Assembly: GCA_032353305.1 (NCBI GenBank)
Contig: JAUCNG010375817.1
Span: forward strand, 1-11,347
DNA from: Cephalothrix spiralis
Lineage: Eukaryota > Nemertea > Palaeonemertea > Archinemertea > Cephalotrichidae
Direction: 5' to 3'
Length of the DNA stretch: 11,347 nt
A program made the translations under genes and the position numbers. Numbering within the stretch: position 1 is the first letter of the stretch; the number at the start of each line of letters is the position of its first letter. The notes under the pieces are model-generated. The model saw only the letters and a list, made by a program, of their open reading frames with translations, was not told where the DNA came from and did no database searches. Shown piece after piece: positions 1 through 8,063 of the stretch.

Positions 1-541
1 AATTTGGTCGCAACTCACAGGTCGAACTGGACACTGAATTTTGTAAAAGTGCACTCTGTTCGGTTAAAAGTATTACCAGGGGTTAATATAAAACAATTTT
101 GTCCGCTTTTTCGATTTCTCTTAGTTTTTACAGTCCCTACACTTTAAACTAGAGCTTATTGTCTGTTTAATGATATCCTTAGCAACCTGATCAAACCGCA
201 TCGACTACTTCTATTCCAAATCACCAATTTGCTAGACCTCTGAAGGCGCAAAAAGCCGATGTATTCCAAAGACACTACGACGGGACCGAAATGTTCCGAC
301 AACTGGTTCCGATGATATCTCAGTCCCCTGACGTAAATACAGGGCTAGTTTTTTCCCCTTTTAGAGATATAGAAAATTGAAGATTTAGAATAGAAGTAAC
401 TGGATTTTGATCGCGTTTAAAAATTGAAGAAAAATCGAAGAAAATAGCGGTAAAATCGTTTCATATCCATTCTATTAAACACTGACATATTCTAGCACTC
501 AATTTCGTTGACACCCTGACACGGCTGACGGAAAAGTTGGT
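1..541. other. Unassigned intronic or 5' flanking DNA, no gene seen
   Basis: I see no exon here that matches the missing 5' part of NF-YB. The histone-fold segment that should directly precede the exon at 1000 is absent, so this is probably the interior of an NF-YB intron, although sequence from another repeat cannot be excluded. Stretch 230-340 is somewhat less AT-rich and reads like an old repeat fragment, but I could not match it to a family or find paired ends. Confidence 0.4.
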
Positions 542-831
542 GAGTGCCGAGAACAACCATTTCGGGGGGATTTGCCCTCTGATGTAAGCTTATTAAAAAA
601 TATATTGCCGTTTTCTATATATGCGCAGGCGCGGTTGTGTTTTAGGGTTGCGCATGCGCAAATCGGAAGGATTACAGCGAATTCCGGAACAATAAGGGTT
701 TCTATCTGTCCGTAATACATTTATATGACATAATATCAGCCGTTTCAGTGTTAATAACGAATCAATACTGCGCGTGCTTAATAAGCCTACATCAGAGGGC
801 AAATTCACGCAAACGGTTTTTCTCGGCACTC
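542..831. mobile_element. MITE with about 55-bp terminal inverted repeats
   Basis: The left arm (542-597, starting GAGTGCCGAGAACAACC and containing TTTGCCCTCTGATGTA) is repeated in reverse complement at 777-831. The arms match at most positions, with a diverged patch near GGGGGG. The 290-bp length, lack of coding sequence and paired ends are typical of a non-autonomous DNA transposon. The target-site duplication is not clear, so the superfamily is unassigned. The core holds unusually CpG-rich sequence for this AT-rich window, including a perfect palindrome at 648-661. The short reading frames across it on the - strand look accidental. Confidence 0.8.
648..661. promoter_or_regulatory. Perfect 14-bp palindrome matching the NRF1 consensus
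   Basis: TTGCGCATGCGCAA is its own reverse complement and contains TGCGCATGCGCA, the known consensus for the NRF1 transcription factor. A related half-matching GC-rich stretch, TGCGCAGGCGC, lies about 27 bp upstream (622-632). The site sits in the core of the MITE at 542-831, about 340 bp before an NF-YB exon. Whether it is bound, or drives an intragenic promoter, cannot be told from sequence. Confidence 0.4.
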
Positions 832-925
832 GAGTGTGAATAAAACCGCCTATCTATCAACCGTGCCGACTTTGGATTATAACATATTGCGCTTTATATA
901 TCCCAGTCTCAGAATTATTAAAACA

Positions 926-957
926 TTTGTAAACCAAGCAATTAAAAAAAGCTTTGC
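926..957. mobile_element. Solitary transposon end related to the MITE at 5122-5486
   Basis: GTAAACCAAGCAATTAAAAA at 929-948 nearly duplicates the right terminal repeat of the MITE at 5122-5486, which reads GTAAACCAAGCAATATAAAA from 5456. I found no matching left end within a few hundred bases, so this is a fragment or an insertion broken by later changes. It ends about 45 bp before the NF-YB splice acceptor at 999, the interval where an intron branch point normally lies. Confidence 0.55.
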
Positions 958-999
958 TTGCCGATGCATTGTGACGAAATTTTCCTTAACCGTCAAAAG

Positions 1000-1129
1000 A
1001 GCTAGTGAGAGGTGTCATCAAGAAAAGAGAAAAACAATAAATGGTGAAGATATCTTATTTGCCATGTCAAATCTTGGTTTTGACAATTACGTGGAACCTT
1101 TAAAAATGTATTTACAGAAATACCGGGAG
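1000..1129 (+). CDS. NFYB: NF-YB (CCAAT-binding factor subunit B), exon for end of histone fold
   Basis: This internal exon encodes the most recognisable part of NF-YB, which forms a histone-like dimer with NF-YC and with NF-YA binds CCAAT boxes in the nucleus. It reads ASERCHQEKRKTINGED, then ILFAMSNLGFDNYVEPLKMY, then LQKYRE. This is nearly identical to animal NF-YB at about residues 101-143 of the human protein. It covers the end of helix 2, loop 2, helix 3 and the alpha-C helix. The acceptor AG is at 998-999, behind a weak pyrimidine tract. The first base completes a Glu codon begun in the previous exon (phase 2). The donor is G|GTAAGT at 1130 and leaves phase 0. The frame stays open upstream to about 836, but that stretch does not resemble NF-YB and is read as intron. 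The preceding exons lie outside the window. Confidence 0.93.
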
Positions 1130-1333
1130 GTAAGTTTAAATCTTTTATTTCGATTAATTGTTTAAGTGTATAATTTTTTTGTAAATATCCTTGTTTATAC
1201 TTTTTCACTTATAGTTATAGTCATGTTCATATTTCTTTTGCTTATAAATGTTTCAATAGATCCAAGAATAGACGGAAAAAATGTGTAGAATTTTTTGCCT
1301 TTTTAGCGATTTCTAAGAAATATGTAACAAATA

Positions 1334-1683
1334 CAGTATACAGGTTTATGGAACTATTAGCGACCAACCTTCAGACTCCAGTACTGTTTTCGCCCCCCCC
1401 CCCGCGTAAATATCAAAAGTGTGGGTCTAAACCCCATCAACCCTTATATTTTTGAAAAGCTTGTGGAAATTCTAGGTTCAAGTTTATATTTTCATGGGGC
1501 CTGGCGCGCCCAAAAGGGTCCGGCCTCCATGAAAATATAAACTTGAGCCTAGAATTTCCACAAGCTTTCCAAAATATAAGGGTTGGTGGGGTTTAGGCCC
1601 GCACTTCCGAGATTTACGCTGGGGGGGACGAAAACTGGGGTCAGAAGGTTGGTCGCCAAAAGTTCCATAAACCTGTGTAGTTG
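1334..1683. mobile_element. Foldback MITE, nearly complete palindrome, TA flanks
   Basis: The two halves (1334-1511 and 1516-1683) are near reverse complements throughout and meet at a four-base AAAA centre, so a transcript could fold into one hairpin of about 170 bp. Shared blocks include CAGGTTTATGGAAC at the outer ends, CTTGTGGAAATTCTAGG, and TTTATATTTTCATGG near the centre. A run of 11 C at 1393-1403 is mirrored by a G run at 1621-1627. The ends are CAGTATACAGG and the complement of CAACTACACAGG, each next to TA. This fits a Tc1/mariner-type TA duplication, although the ends are diverged. No coding sequence is seen. Confidence 0.8.
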
Positions 1684-1889
1684 TATACAATGAATTCATT
1701 CAGTTTAAAATGTCTAATCTGCAAAAACTCTTCAGCTATCAAGTGCAGAAAACGGCATCCGAATCACTTATTTCTAATCCAAATTGTCGATTTACTAAAT
1801 TGGCTCAAACCTGGTTTTAAAAATCATGAAAGCATTGTCTTCTGCAAAACGGAATCTACAAATATTCGAGATCAAAGTAAATCCCATAA

Positions 1890-2140
1890 TCTCGAAAATA
1901 ATACTATTGTTCAAGAAAAAATCCCAAAGATTAAAAATAATCCTAAATAATCAGAAAAAATAATTCCAAAAAAACTATGGAATAAAATAATAATCTCCAA
2001 GAACCCATAATCCAACAAAAAAAAATAGGCCCATAATCACTAAAAAATCATCCCAAAGATTAAACGAATCCCAAAATGAATCCCATAATTCCCCAAAAAA
2101 ATCCAAAAAATTAATAAAATCTTTAATTTGTTCACCAAAA
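1890..2140. repeat. A-rich low-complexity tract with an AATCCCA-type motif
   Basis: The + strand is strongly purine-biased and repeats variants of AATCCCAAA, AATCCCATAATC and CCAAAAAA at irregular spacing. This is a degenerate low-complexity array rather than an exact tandem repeat. A reading frame that runs into it from 1681 becomes Asn/Lys-rich and shows no family resemblance. The motif is not a vertebrate or insect telomere unit. Confidence 0.5.
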
Positions 2141-2313
2141 AAGAATAATATCCCTCTCGATCAAAACAAACAAAATGTCTACCAAGTGGCGTTACTTGAT
2201 GTTAGGAAGTTTGAATTCAACTCGTTTTGTTCATGACGAGTTTAGAAACCAGGCAAAAAGTGGTTTAGAAAATCGAAAATTTTGATTAGATACAAGTTTC
2301 TTAAGGTGATTTA

Positions 2314-2620
2314 GCGCCTCGGTGGCAAGGTGGTAGAGAGTATGTTTCTGAATCCGGAGGTCCCGCCGTCTCTGAATCCGGGTCCCAAGTTCGGGACCCG
2401 AGCTCGACACTACTTTCCATCGGTAAGAACCTTGGGAAAGTTCTTCAGCGTACTGCCTCCTGGGTGGCTCAGTCAGGTTAAATACGTGGAGTGGGACGCT
2501 GTCCCTCCCTTCGGGGAAACACCACTGCTAATCGGTACATGTATGTCTACAGGCCTAATGATAAATGCTCATAAAGCGGACCGTCTGTGTCTATTTGAGC
2601 AAGTCATCTGACGCCCTCCC
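2314..2620 (+). mobile_element. tRNA-derived SINE, copy 1
   Basis: This is one of two related copies of about 305 bp; the other is at 9395-9700. The head resembles a tRNA, with an A-box-like GCCTCGGTGGCAAGGTGGTA and a B-box-like AGTTCGGGACCCG, the internal promoter elements of RNA polymerase III. The body shared with copy 2 includes ACTTTCCATCGG, CCTGGGTGGCTC, GTCAGGTTAA, GGAGTGG, CTACAGGCCT, AGCGGACC and TCTATTTGAGC, ending at GACGCCCT. No long A tail is visible. I cannot name the family. The open frame inside it (2330-2611) is incidental and not a protein gene. Confidence 0.82.
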
Positions 2621-3009
2621 ATAAATTGAAGTTGATTCCATTTCTTTTCATTTGATAGAGGAAGAGTTTTTACAGATCGAATCAATTCGTTCTTTAGAAT
2701 TATTTTTATTTTAAATTCTCGAAAATTGACGCACATTCTTTCAATCTTTGATAGAACTTAAGACATTTTTTACAATACTTACAATGCTTCAATAGTATGT
2801 TCTCATCATAAAAATAAGAAGTTTAGTTATGATGGCATGTAAGAGAATAAAATTTATGTGCAGCTTACTCATAATTTTGGTTTTAAGTTCATAATAGTCC
2901 ATAATACTGTCACTATATTCTGACTAACTTAATTTGCGCTTCAGAACTACGATTCAATTAATGAATATATATAAAGAAATACATGTTTGATCTATTACAT
3001 GTTTATTTA
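2621..3009. other. AT-rich NF-YB intron, nothing recognised
   Basis: This is intronic DNA between the SINE and the next MITE. I see no conserved coding stretch, RNA gene or paired repeat. Confidence 0.5.
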
Positions 3010-3285
3010 GGTGTCCTAAAAATTAATTGTTTTTAATTTCATATCGCGTATCGGCCATGCTCTCAAAAGTTCCGCTAGGGTTTAGTGATAACGGAGTCAC
3101 AGAATATATTTTTTCAATTTTTTTAAACACATGCCATGCCGCCTTCCGCATTTTTGGCTCAAGTCACTGTTTTTTCGACTTTTGGCCAAAAACGTGTTAA
3201 AAAAATTGAAAAAATATTGAATCCCGTTATCATTTGAGAGCATCGCCGATATTAAACTAAAAAAGGCCTTTATTAAGGACACCCT
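3010..3285. mobile_element. MITE with GGTGTCC ends and long inverted arms
   Basis: The ends are GGTGTCCTAAAA at 3010 and the complement of GGGTGTCCTTAATAAA at 3285. The inverted homology continues inward: TATCGGCCATGCTCTCAAAA on the left pairs with GAGCATCGCCGATA on the right. GATAACGG and the T-rich TTTTTTCAATTTTTTTAA are also mirrored. Only about 60 bp around 3130-3190 is unpaired. GGTGTCC-type ends are common in mariner-like elements, but no clean target duplication is seen. The open frame on the - strand across it and its neighbour is a shadow. Confidence 0.75.
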
Positions 3286-3399
3286 CATGTATATATCCTT
3301 GCGTTTTTGCCTTAAAAAATAAATCAACTTCTTAAAATCATTTTTATATTTTATACTTATTATACTTTTATTTATTGTGTACTTCTTAATTATATATAT

Positions 3400-3913
3400 C
3401 AAGAATATATGGGAGAATGTGAAACACTTTTTGGTCATTTTTGAGTTAAAAAAATAGATATTTAGCGTCAACCGATTTTATCCCATAACCTGTCAAATAA
3501 ATCGATTTTTAAAGCAAAATCGGAGATAAAAGATCTAATAAGAGGCAAAAAACGAAGAAAAGTGTGAAACATTACATCAAATGTGCAAATGCGTAAATTT
3601 AAACCAAAAGACTATCCCGTTGTAGTCATTATCGATCATTATCAACCCAATATGCAAATCGTTAGTAGACTGGTTCCCGGTATTTATGTTGTATAGGATG
3701 GATATCTAACCTGTATGATAGGTCCATGAGAGGCAATAGCGGCGCGGGATCTTATAGGATTTTGATACGTTTTTTTTATTGAATAGAGTGAAACCAAATG
3801 AGGTAAAGGTTATTTATGCGATAAAAATAGGTTGACGCTAAATTTTTTTTTTTTTACTCAAAAATGATCAAAAAGTGACCAAAAAGAGTTTCACATTCTC
3901 CCATATATTCTTG
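3400..3913. mobile_element. MITE with about 90-bp inverted repeats
   Basis: The left arm (3400-3485) starts CAAGAATATATGGGAGAATG and continues through TTTGGTCATTTTTGAGT to TTTAGCGTCAACC. The same series appears in reverse complement from 3913 back to 3821, with an extra direct duplication of the TGATCAAAAAGTGACC type in the right arm. TATATA tracts flank both outer ends, so a TA-rich target is likely but the duplication cannot be fixed. The roughly 335-bp core has no coding content. Confidence 0.8.
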
Positions 3914-4238
3914 TATATATATATATTATATTTTACCTTAAGCATTGAGCTATTTTAATAGTTTGAATATCTGCTTTCAGCATCAAAATCCAGATCCTAG
4001 GTCAGGGTCTTGGGTCAGTAAAATTTGAATTTCATTTCTTCTTATTTATCGGCACAGGCTCCATAAAAAGTAGTTGATTAACCAAAATCTATCGTCTATC
4101 CTTTTCAAACCTTCCATTTTGTTAATATCTAACTTGCGGTCTTATCGGTATATCAAATTAAAGCCTTGTAAAATCTAAATTGTATAACTGTAGATGATTG
4201 AAATGCTTATATCCGGTTATGGGATTATCTTTATTATA
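3914..4238. other. NF-YB intron, nothing recognised
   Basis: Single-copy-looking AT-rich intron between two elements. No exon, RNA gene or repeat pair was found. Confidence 0.45.
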
Positions 4239-4740
4239 CAGTGTGTCCCAATATTATAGAAAACAGCCAGATTTCGTCATATTGTGACTTAATTATGAAT
4301 ATTTCAATTATTGCAAAAAATGGTGTAAAACAGATTTGGTACAGATCTGTTCATAACTAAGAGAGCTACGATTATTCTCCGAAGAACCTATGGTCTCATT
4401 TTCCCCACCCTATATCCCATACTAAATCGAGAGTGCTATTTTAATCACTCTAAAATTAATCTGGAATATTTTCAGTGCATTTCAATTTTTAATATTTTAA
4501 AAAATTAAAATGTCCTAAAAAATCACATTTCCGAGAAAGGACGTTCATCTGGGGAAATTTAATTTTTTCTCTCCTTTTGGGAAATCTATGTAGCTCTGTT
4601 GTTGTTACGACAGATTTGTACAAAATTTATTTTATTTGAAAGAGATTGATCTCTCCGAGGATCTCTCTAGTGAGGTCAATTCATAATTATGTCATAATAT
4701 GACGTCATCTGGATGTTTTCCATAGTATTTGGATGACCTG
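4239..4740 (+). mobile_element. Mariner-type MITE, copy 1 of 2
   Basis: This 502-bp element is flanked by TA at 4237-4238 and 4741-4742, the target duplication typical of Tc1/mariner transposons. It begins CAGTGTGTCCCAATATTAT, followed by AAAACAGCCAGAT and TGACTTAATTATGAAT. The same blocks recur in reverse complement at the other end, giving inverted repeats of about 60 bp. A second copy in the same orientation is at 6443-6952. Shared internal blocks include TTTTCCCCACCCTA, CCCATACTAAATCGAGAG and TATGTAGCTC-type sequence. No transposase remains, so movement would have needed an enzyme supplied elsewhere. Confidence 0.88.
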
Positions 4741-4888
4741 TATATTGCTGGACAGCACTTGCTTAACACGCTTAATGAACCTAACCAATTCTTTATTTCA
4801 TGATTGCATCGACATTATAAGTTAAATAACCTCTACTTTATTTACGATTATTCATATGCTTCAGTTTTTAACATAATATAAGTCACAG

Positions 4889-5757
4889 AGGACATACCCG
4901 AATTTGGCGTGATTTTATCCCCTTAGGTATTTTCACTTCTCAGAATTCAAAACGAATGTTCATGTGAATTGATGCGTTTTGATTCCATTAAAGAACGTTG
5001 AACTCCAATTAAAGCGAAATCCCACTAAATCGAATACCATTAATGATCATTAATGCGAAAATCTGCACCCATGTATCCGAGTGATTTCAACATCAATGGA
5101 GATTTTGTCATTTCCACCCATTAGGCCTTTTTTTGCTTAGTTTACGGATCCACAGATGAGAATTTCCGAAAAATGGAAATAATAAAAAAGAATTTACCGC
5201 CGGTGATGGACTTTTCGAAAGAAAAAGCCGTCGGGGTAAAATAAAATATATGTTTTTTACCGCCGGCGGAATTCTCAAGACCTCAAATTTAAAAAAAACG
5301 TCCGGTTAAATTTTTTGTTTTATTTTTTACCGCCGACGGAAATCTAAGAAAACGTCGGGGTAAAAAAAATTTTTTACCGCCGACAAGATTTTTTGGGAAA
5401 AGTCAACATTTGTTTCCCCGCCAATGCAACGGCGGGATTTTTTGAAAAATGTGTCCGTAAACCAAGCAATATAAAAAAAGGCCTTGATGATCGTTAATAT
5501 AGATAAATATGGGTTTAAATCAGAGCTATTGATATTAAACGACTGTCGCATTGATGAAACCATATAATAACCGTTTTTTATTTTCGCTTTTACGGTTCGC
5601 TTTATTAATAGTGGGTCTAAACCCTTAAAAACATTTGCTCGTGCTTTTGAAATTAAGGCTGCTCCTCTACCCAATGTATAGACTTCTAACGAAAGATCTA
5701 CGTGTAACTTTCTGAAACCAAGGGGATTAAATCACGCATAAAACCGAATATGTCCTT
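4889..5757. mobile_element. Outer element with about 39-bp inverted ends, split by a nested MITE
   Basis: The left end (4889-4927, AGGACATACCCGAATTTGGC followed by GTGATTTTATCCCCTTAGG) is mirrored at 5719-5757 as AAGGACATATTCGGTTTTAT followed by GCGTGATTTAATCCCCTTGG when read in reverse complement. The pair brackets the complete MITE at 5122-5486, so the outer element is probably the older host. Without the insert it would be about 500 bp. Its own interior includes an 18-bp perfect palindrome at 5038-5055 (CATTAATGATCATTAATG). No coding domain was recognised and target duplications are unclear. Confidence 0.65.
5122..5486. mobile_element. Nested MITE with repeated TTTACCGCCG hairpins
   Basis: The terminal repeats pair 5122-5154 (TAGGCCTTTTTTTGCTTAGT, then TTACGGATCCACA) with 5450-5485 in reverse complement. 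The interior is unusual: TTTACCGCCG occurs at about 5193, 5256, 5326 and 5375. Each occurrence alternates with an opposite-strand partner of the type CGTCGGGGTAAA (5229, 5353) or CGTCCGGTTAAA (5299). CCCCGCC and GGCGGG also pair at 5416-5436. The GC-rich words stand out in AT-rich surroundings and would form a row of hairpins in RNA or single-stranded DNA. The open frame on the - strand (5327-5674) is a by-product. Confidence 0.75.
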
Positions 5758-6314
5758 TGTTTTTATACATTTCAAGTAAAAAAATTGTCATCTTTAGCTT
5801 TACTAACATGAAAAAGTTGATACGTCGATATGACGAAGTTTAATTTCATTTTATGAACGTTCGTTAATAAATATTTTGGAAGTTATTGAGTAGATGGTTT
5901 TAAGATCTCTTTTGTTTATGTCATAAAGGAAATAAATTCAATGTAATTGTGTATCATGGTATTCATATTATCGTATTGTACAACAGAGATCTTTAAAATA
6001 TAATGATTCTATCCTAAATTATGGATCTTATAATTCTTAGCCTATGTTATAGCCTAAATCGATCGAAAATTACATATAAATCTCTTTTCAAACAACGGAT
6101 TTCCAACATCATAGGACTTTTTCAGAAATTTTGATAATTTTCTGCGGTTAAACAGAACTTTCAGATAATTTTTTTCGACCTGTACTAAAAAGTCAAATAT
6201 TTAACAGGGTATATCGATCATCATATAGATAGCGCGTAAAAATAGTTGATCAAGTAATTATAATTTTGATTCTTTTCCATGTACTTATTCAATACTGATG
6301 ACCTTTATTTGCAG
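5758..6314. other. AT-rich NF-YB intron up to the exon acceptor
   Basis: No repeat or coding sequence was recognised until the splice acceptor TTTATTTGCAG ending at 6314. Confidence 0.5.
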
Positions 6315-6393
6315 TCTACGAAAGGAGAAAAGGGACTTATTCCAGTAAGTTCTGCGGATCTAGAACTTGGAACGCCAGACGACCCTTTTAATT
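6315..6393 (+). CDS. NFYB: NF-YB, exon for start of the C-terminal tail
   Basis: This exon directly continues the exon ending at 1129 across an intron of about 5.2 kb. It enters in phase 0 after CCTTTATTTGCAG and reads STKGEKGLIPVSSADLELGT, then PDDPFN. The KGEKG motif matches the conserved KGEKG that follows the histone fold in animal NF-YB, and the acidic, Ser-rich remainder fits the poorly conserved tail. The donor GTAAGT at 6394 is strong and leaves phase 1, which matches the next exon. A second perfect GTAAGT lies inside the exon at 6345; using it would break the frame. A mariner-type MITE begins about 50 bp after the donor. Confidence 0.85.
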
Positions 6394-6442
6394 GTAAGTT
6401 AATAGCCGTCCTAATATCCACATTTAAGCGACAAACGATATA

Positions 6443-6952
6443 CAGTGTGTCCCAATATTATGGAAAACAGCCAGATTATGTCATATAGTAGAGACTTAAT
6501 TATGAATGTGCAGTTCGGTTAATAACTAAGGGAGCTACGACGATTCGAAAAACCTCTGGTGTCATTTTCCCCACCCTAAATCCCATACTAAATCGAGAGA
6601 ATGCTATTTTCAATCACTCTTAAACAAAACTGGAATATTTTCAGTGCATGTCAATTTTTGATAAACTTTTTTCTGAATAGTAAATTGAATAAGAAATTTA
6701 GAAAAATTAAAAAGTCATACTAAATTCACAAACATTTGTTTCTCTCCCGAGACTGGACGTTGATTTATAGTGGGATTTACCTCCTACTGGGGAAGTTGGT
6801 CCTTTGGGGAAATTGATGTAGCTCAGTTGTTGTTAGATAGATTTGGCCCAACTTTATTTTATTTGAAAGAGAAGAAGTAGCGTTATGGTCAATTCATAAT
6901 TAAGTCACAAAATGATGTCATCTGGCTGTTTTCGATAATATTGGGACACCTA
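6443..6952 (+). mobile_element. Mariner-type MITE, copy 2 of 2
   Basis: This copy is homologous to 4239-4740 and in the same orientation. It starts CAGTGTGTCCCAATATTATG next to TA at 6441-6442. It ends near TTGGGACACCTA, whose reverse complement matches the starting repeat, so the last few bases and the right TA are slightly eroded. Relative to copy 1 it carries small insertions and deletions. One is extra sequence around 6765-6800 containing CCTCCTACTGGGGAAG. The copies differ at many positions, so they are old. It starts about 50 bp after an NF-YB donor. Confidence 0.86.
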
Positions 6953-7264
6953 TTGTTTTCTATACAAAAGCTGGTGAAATGTCATAAAAGCGCCTATTCA
7001 ACCTGGTTCCTTATTTTATGGCAGCCAGGGACATAATCTACAGTTAATGCCAAACTAGCCTCACCGCATGTGACCTCAAGATTGAGTTTTAGAGCCTCGT
7101 CATAATTCTGTTAAACGATTCGAATAGCTAATGTCGCTCTAAACTAATATTTTCTAAATTGACAGAAAAACTCATGAAAGTCCCATAAAATTAGGCCTCT
7201 AAATGTACAACAAACTTTATCAACAAAGAAAATACACATAATTATCAATCCTCTGACTTTTCAG
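6953..7264. other. NF-YB intron, nothing recognised
   Basis: No repeat pair or coding stretch before the acceptor CTCTGACTTTTCAG, which ends at 7264. Confidence 0.5.
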
Positions 7265-7362
7265 CATCCGCTTTGTCTGCACAAGGTTTAACAAGTACTA
7301 TATTAACGCAAGACCAAGGGCAAGCTGCCAATGTCATTTATACTTATCCAAGTCAAGTACAG
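7265..7362 (+). CDS. NFYB: NF-YB, exon for the Q/T-rich tail
   Basis: The exon starts after a strong pyrimidine tract and CAG and enters in phase 1, exactly as the previous donor requires. It reads SSALSAQGLTSTILTQDQGQ, then AANVIYTYPSQVQ. This parallels the vertebrate NF-YB tail, which has a Leu-Ile-Thr-Thr segment, a Gln-rich patch and a Val-Tyr-Thr segment shortly before the C-terminus. The donor is CAG|GTAGGC at 7363 and leaves phase 0. Both downstream acceptors (8003 and 8063) keep the frame, so the C-terminal end may be alternatively spliced. The tail is outside the DNA-binding histone fold and its role here is not known. Confidence 0.85.
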
Positions 7363-7505
7363 GTAGGCATATATATATTATTTTATTATTCTTTGCATGA
7401 CACAATTGGAAGGAAAAATTTGTGATGGAAAAATTTGATATACCGATTTATATACCGAGTCGTCGTCATTTAGCTAATGAGCTGTATTAAACGTAAGCTT
7501 TATTA

Positions 7506-7985
7506 TTATATTTTACTACAAGCCATCATTTTGGTACCTCTGGGTGGTGGGGTTGCGCAATGCGCACTTTGACGGTAAGGTTCTACATCGTTTGCCACTT
7601 TTGAAAAGTGAAGCATGACATTTTTTCGCTGCACCCAAACCCAGTGGGCGGAGCAAAAATCTAAACGCTCTGCTGCGTGACATTTCCAGAAAAATTTATA
7701 GTTTATGGGGGGCAACTATTCGTCAAATATATGCAAAATCGTTTGTTCATGTCGTGACGCAATTTTCCCGTCCAATCTAGTATGATTAAACAATTTCTTA
7801 TAGTACCAGGGACCCGATACGCGGCGCAGGGACCTTTCGCGCACTTTCAGGAAAAGGATATACACTGTACAGCCATTTTCATCAAACATAGCTTGGAGAG
7901 GATGAGGGATTTCAATCTCGATTGCATTTTTTTTATCTTGAAAATGACAACCCTCTTGGCGTAAAATGTCATCATTAATGTACAT
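7506..7985 (-). pseudogene. Unrecognised open frame broken by one TAG, inside an NF-YB intron
   Basis: On the - strand one frame is open from 7985 down to 7506, about 159 codons, interrupted only by TAG at 7716-7718. The upstream part (about 89 codons) includes HFQDKKNAIEIEIPHPLQ and SGPWYYKKLFNHTRLDGK. The part after the stop includes KCHAAERLDFCSAHWVWVQR. Composition is less AT-rich than the surrounding intron. I recognise no family. It could be a decayed coding remnant (retrogene or transposon piece) or a chance opening in GC-richer DNA. Part of the same DNA is also open on the + strand (7782-7964), which weakens the coding case. Confidence 0.25.
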
Positions 7986-8003
7986 CTATTATATTTTTTT
8001 CAG

Positions 8004-8030
8004 ATGCCAACACAAATAACATTTGGATAA
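8004..8030 (+). CDS. NFYB: NF-YB, last coding exon and stop
   Basis: After the acceptor ATATTTTTTTCAG at 8003, eight codons read MPTQITFG, followed by TAA at 8028-8030. The phase (0) matches the exon ending at 7362. The end resembles the short VQQIQFS-type terminus of vertebrate NF-YB (Gln-Ile, then an aromatic residue and a small residue), which is the main reason for choosing this as the true last exon. The exon is small, but its placement and phase agree. The 3' untranslated region follows directly. Confidence 0.75.
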   Translation: MPTQITFG

Positions 8031-8063
8031 TTTCTTTCAAACTGACTTGTGACAAAATTACAG

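Noticed and set aside
836-999. Coding extension upstream of the NF-YB exon in the same open frame
   Set aside because: The translated stretch does not resemble the conserved NF-YB helix that must precede this exon. It starts at a GTG and contains a transposon remnant, so it is read as intron.
1681-1950. Open frame of 89 codons on the + strand
   Set aside because: It runs into A-rich low-complexity DNA, has no recognisable domain and lies in an intron next to a foldback element.
1890-2140. Interstitial telomere repeat
   Set aside because: The motif is irregular and does not match TTAGGG or its complement.
2330-2611. Open frame of 93 codons on the + strand
   Set aside because: It is entirely inside SINE copy 1 and is explained by that repeat.
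3097-3471. Open frame of 124 codons on the - strand
   Set aside because: It spans two inverted-repeat elements and is rich in Ile, Lys and Phe, as expected of AT-rich noncoding DNA.
5190-5440. CRISPR-like array
   Set aside because: The repeated words are short, alternate in orientation and lie within a eukaryotic MITE. There are no uniform spacers or cas genes.
5327-5674. Open frame of 115 codons on the - strand
   Set aside because: It crosses the boundary between the inner and outer transposons with no known domain.
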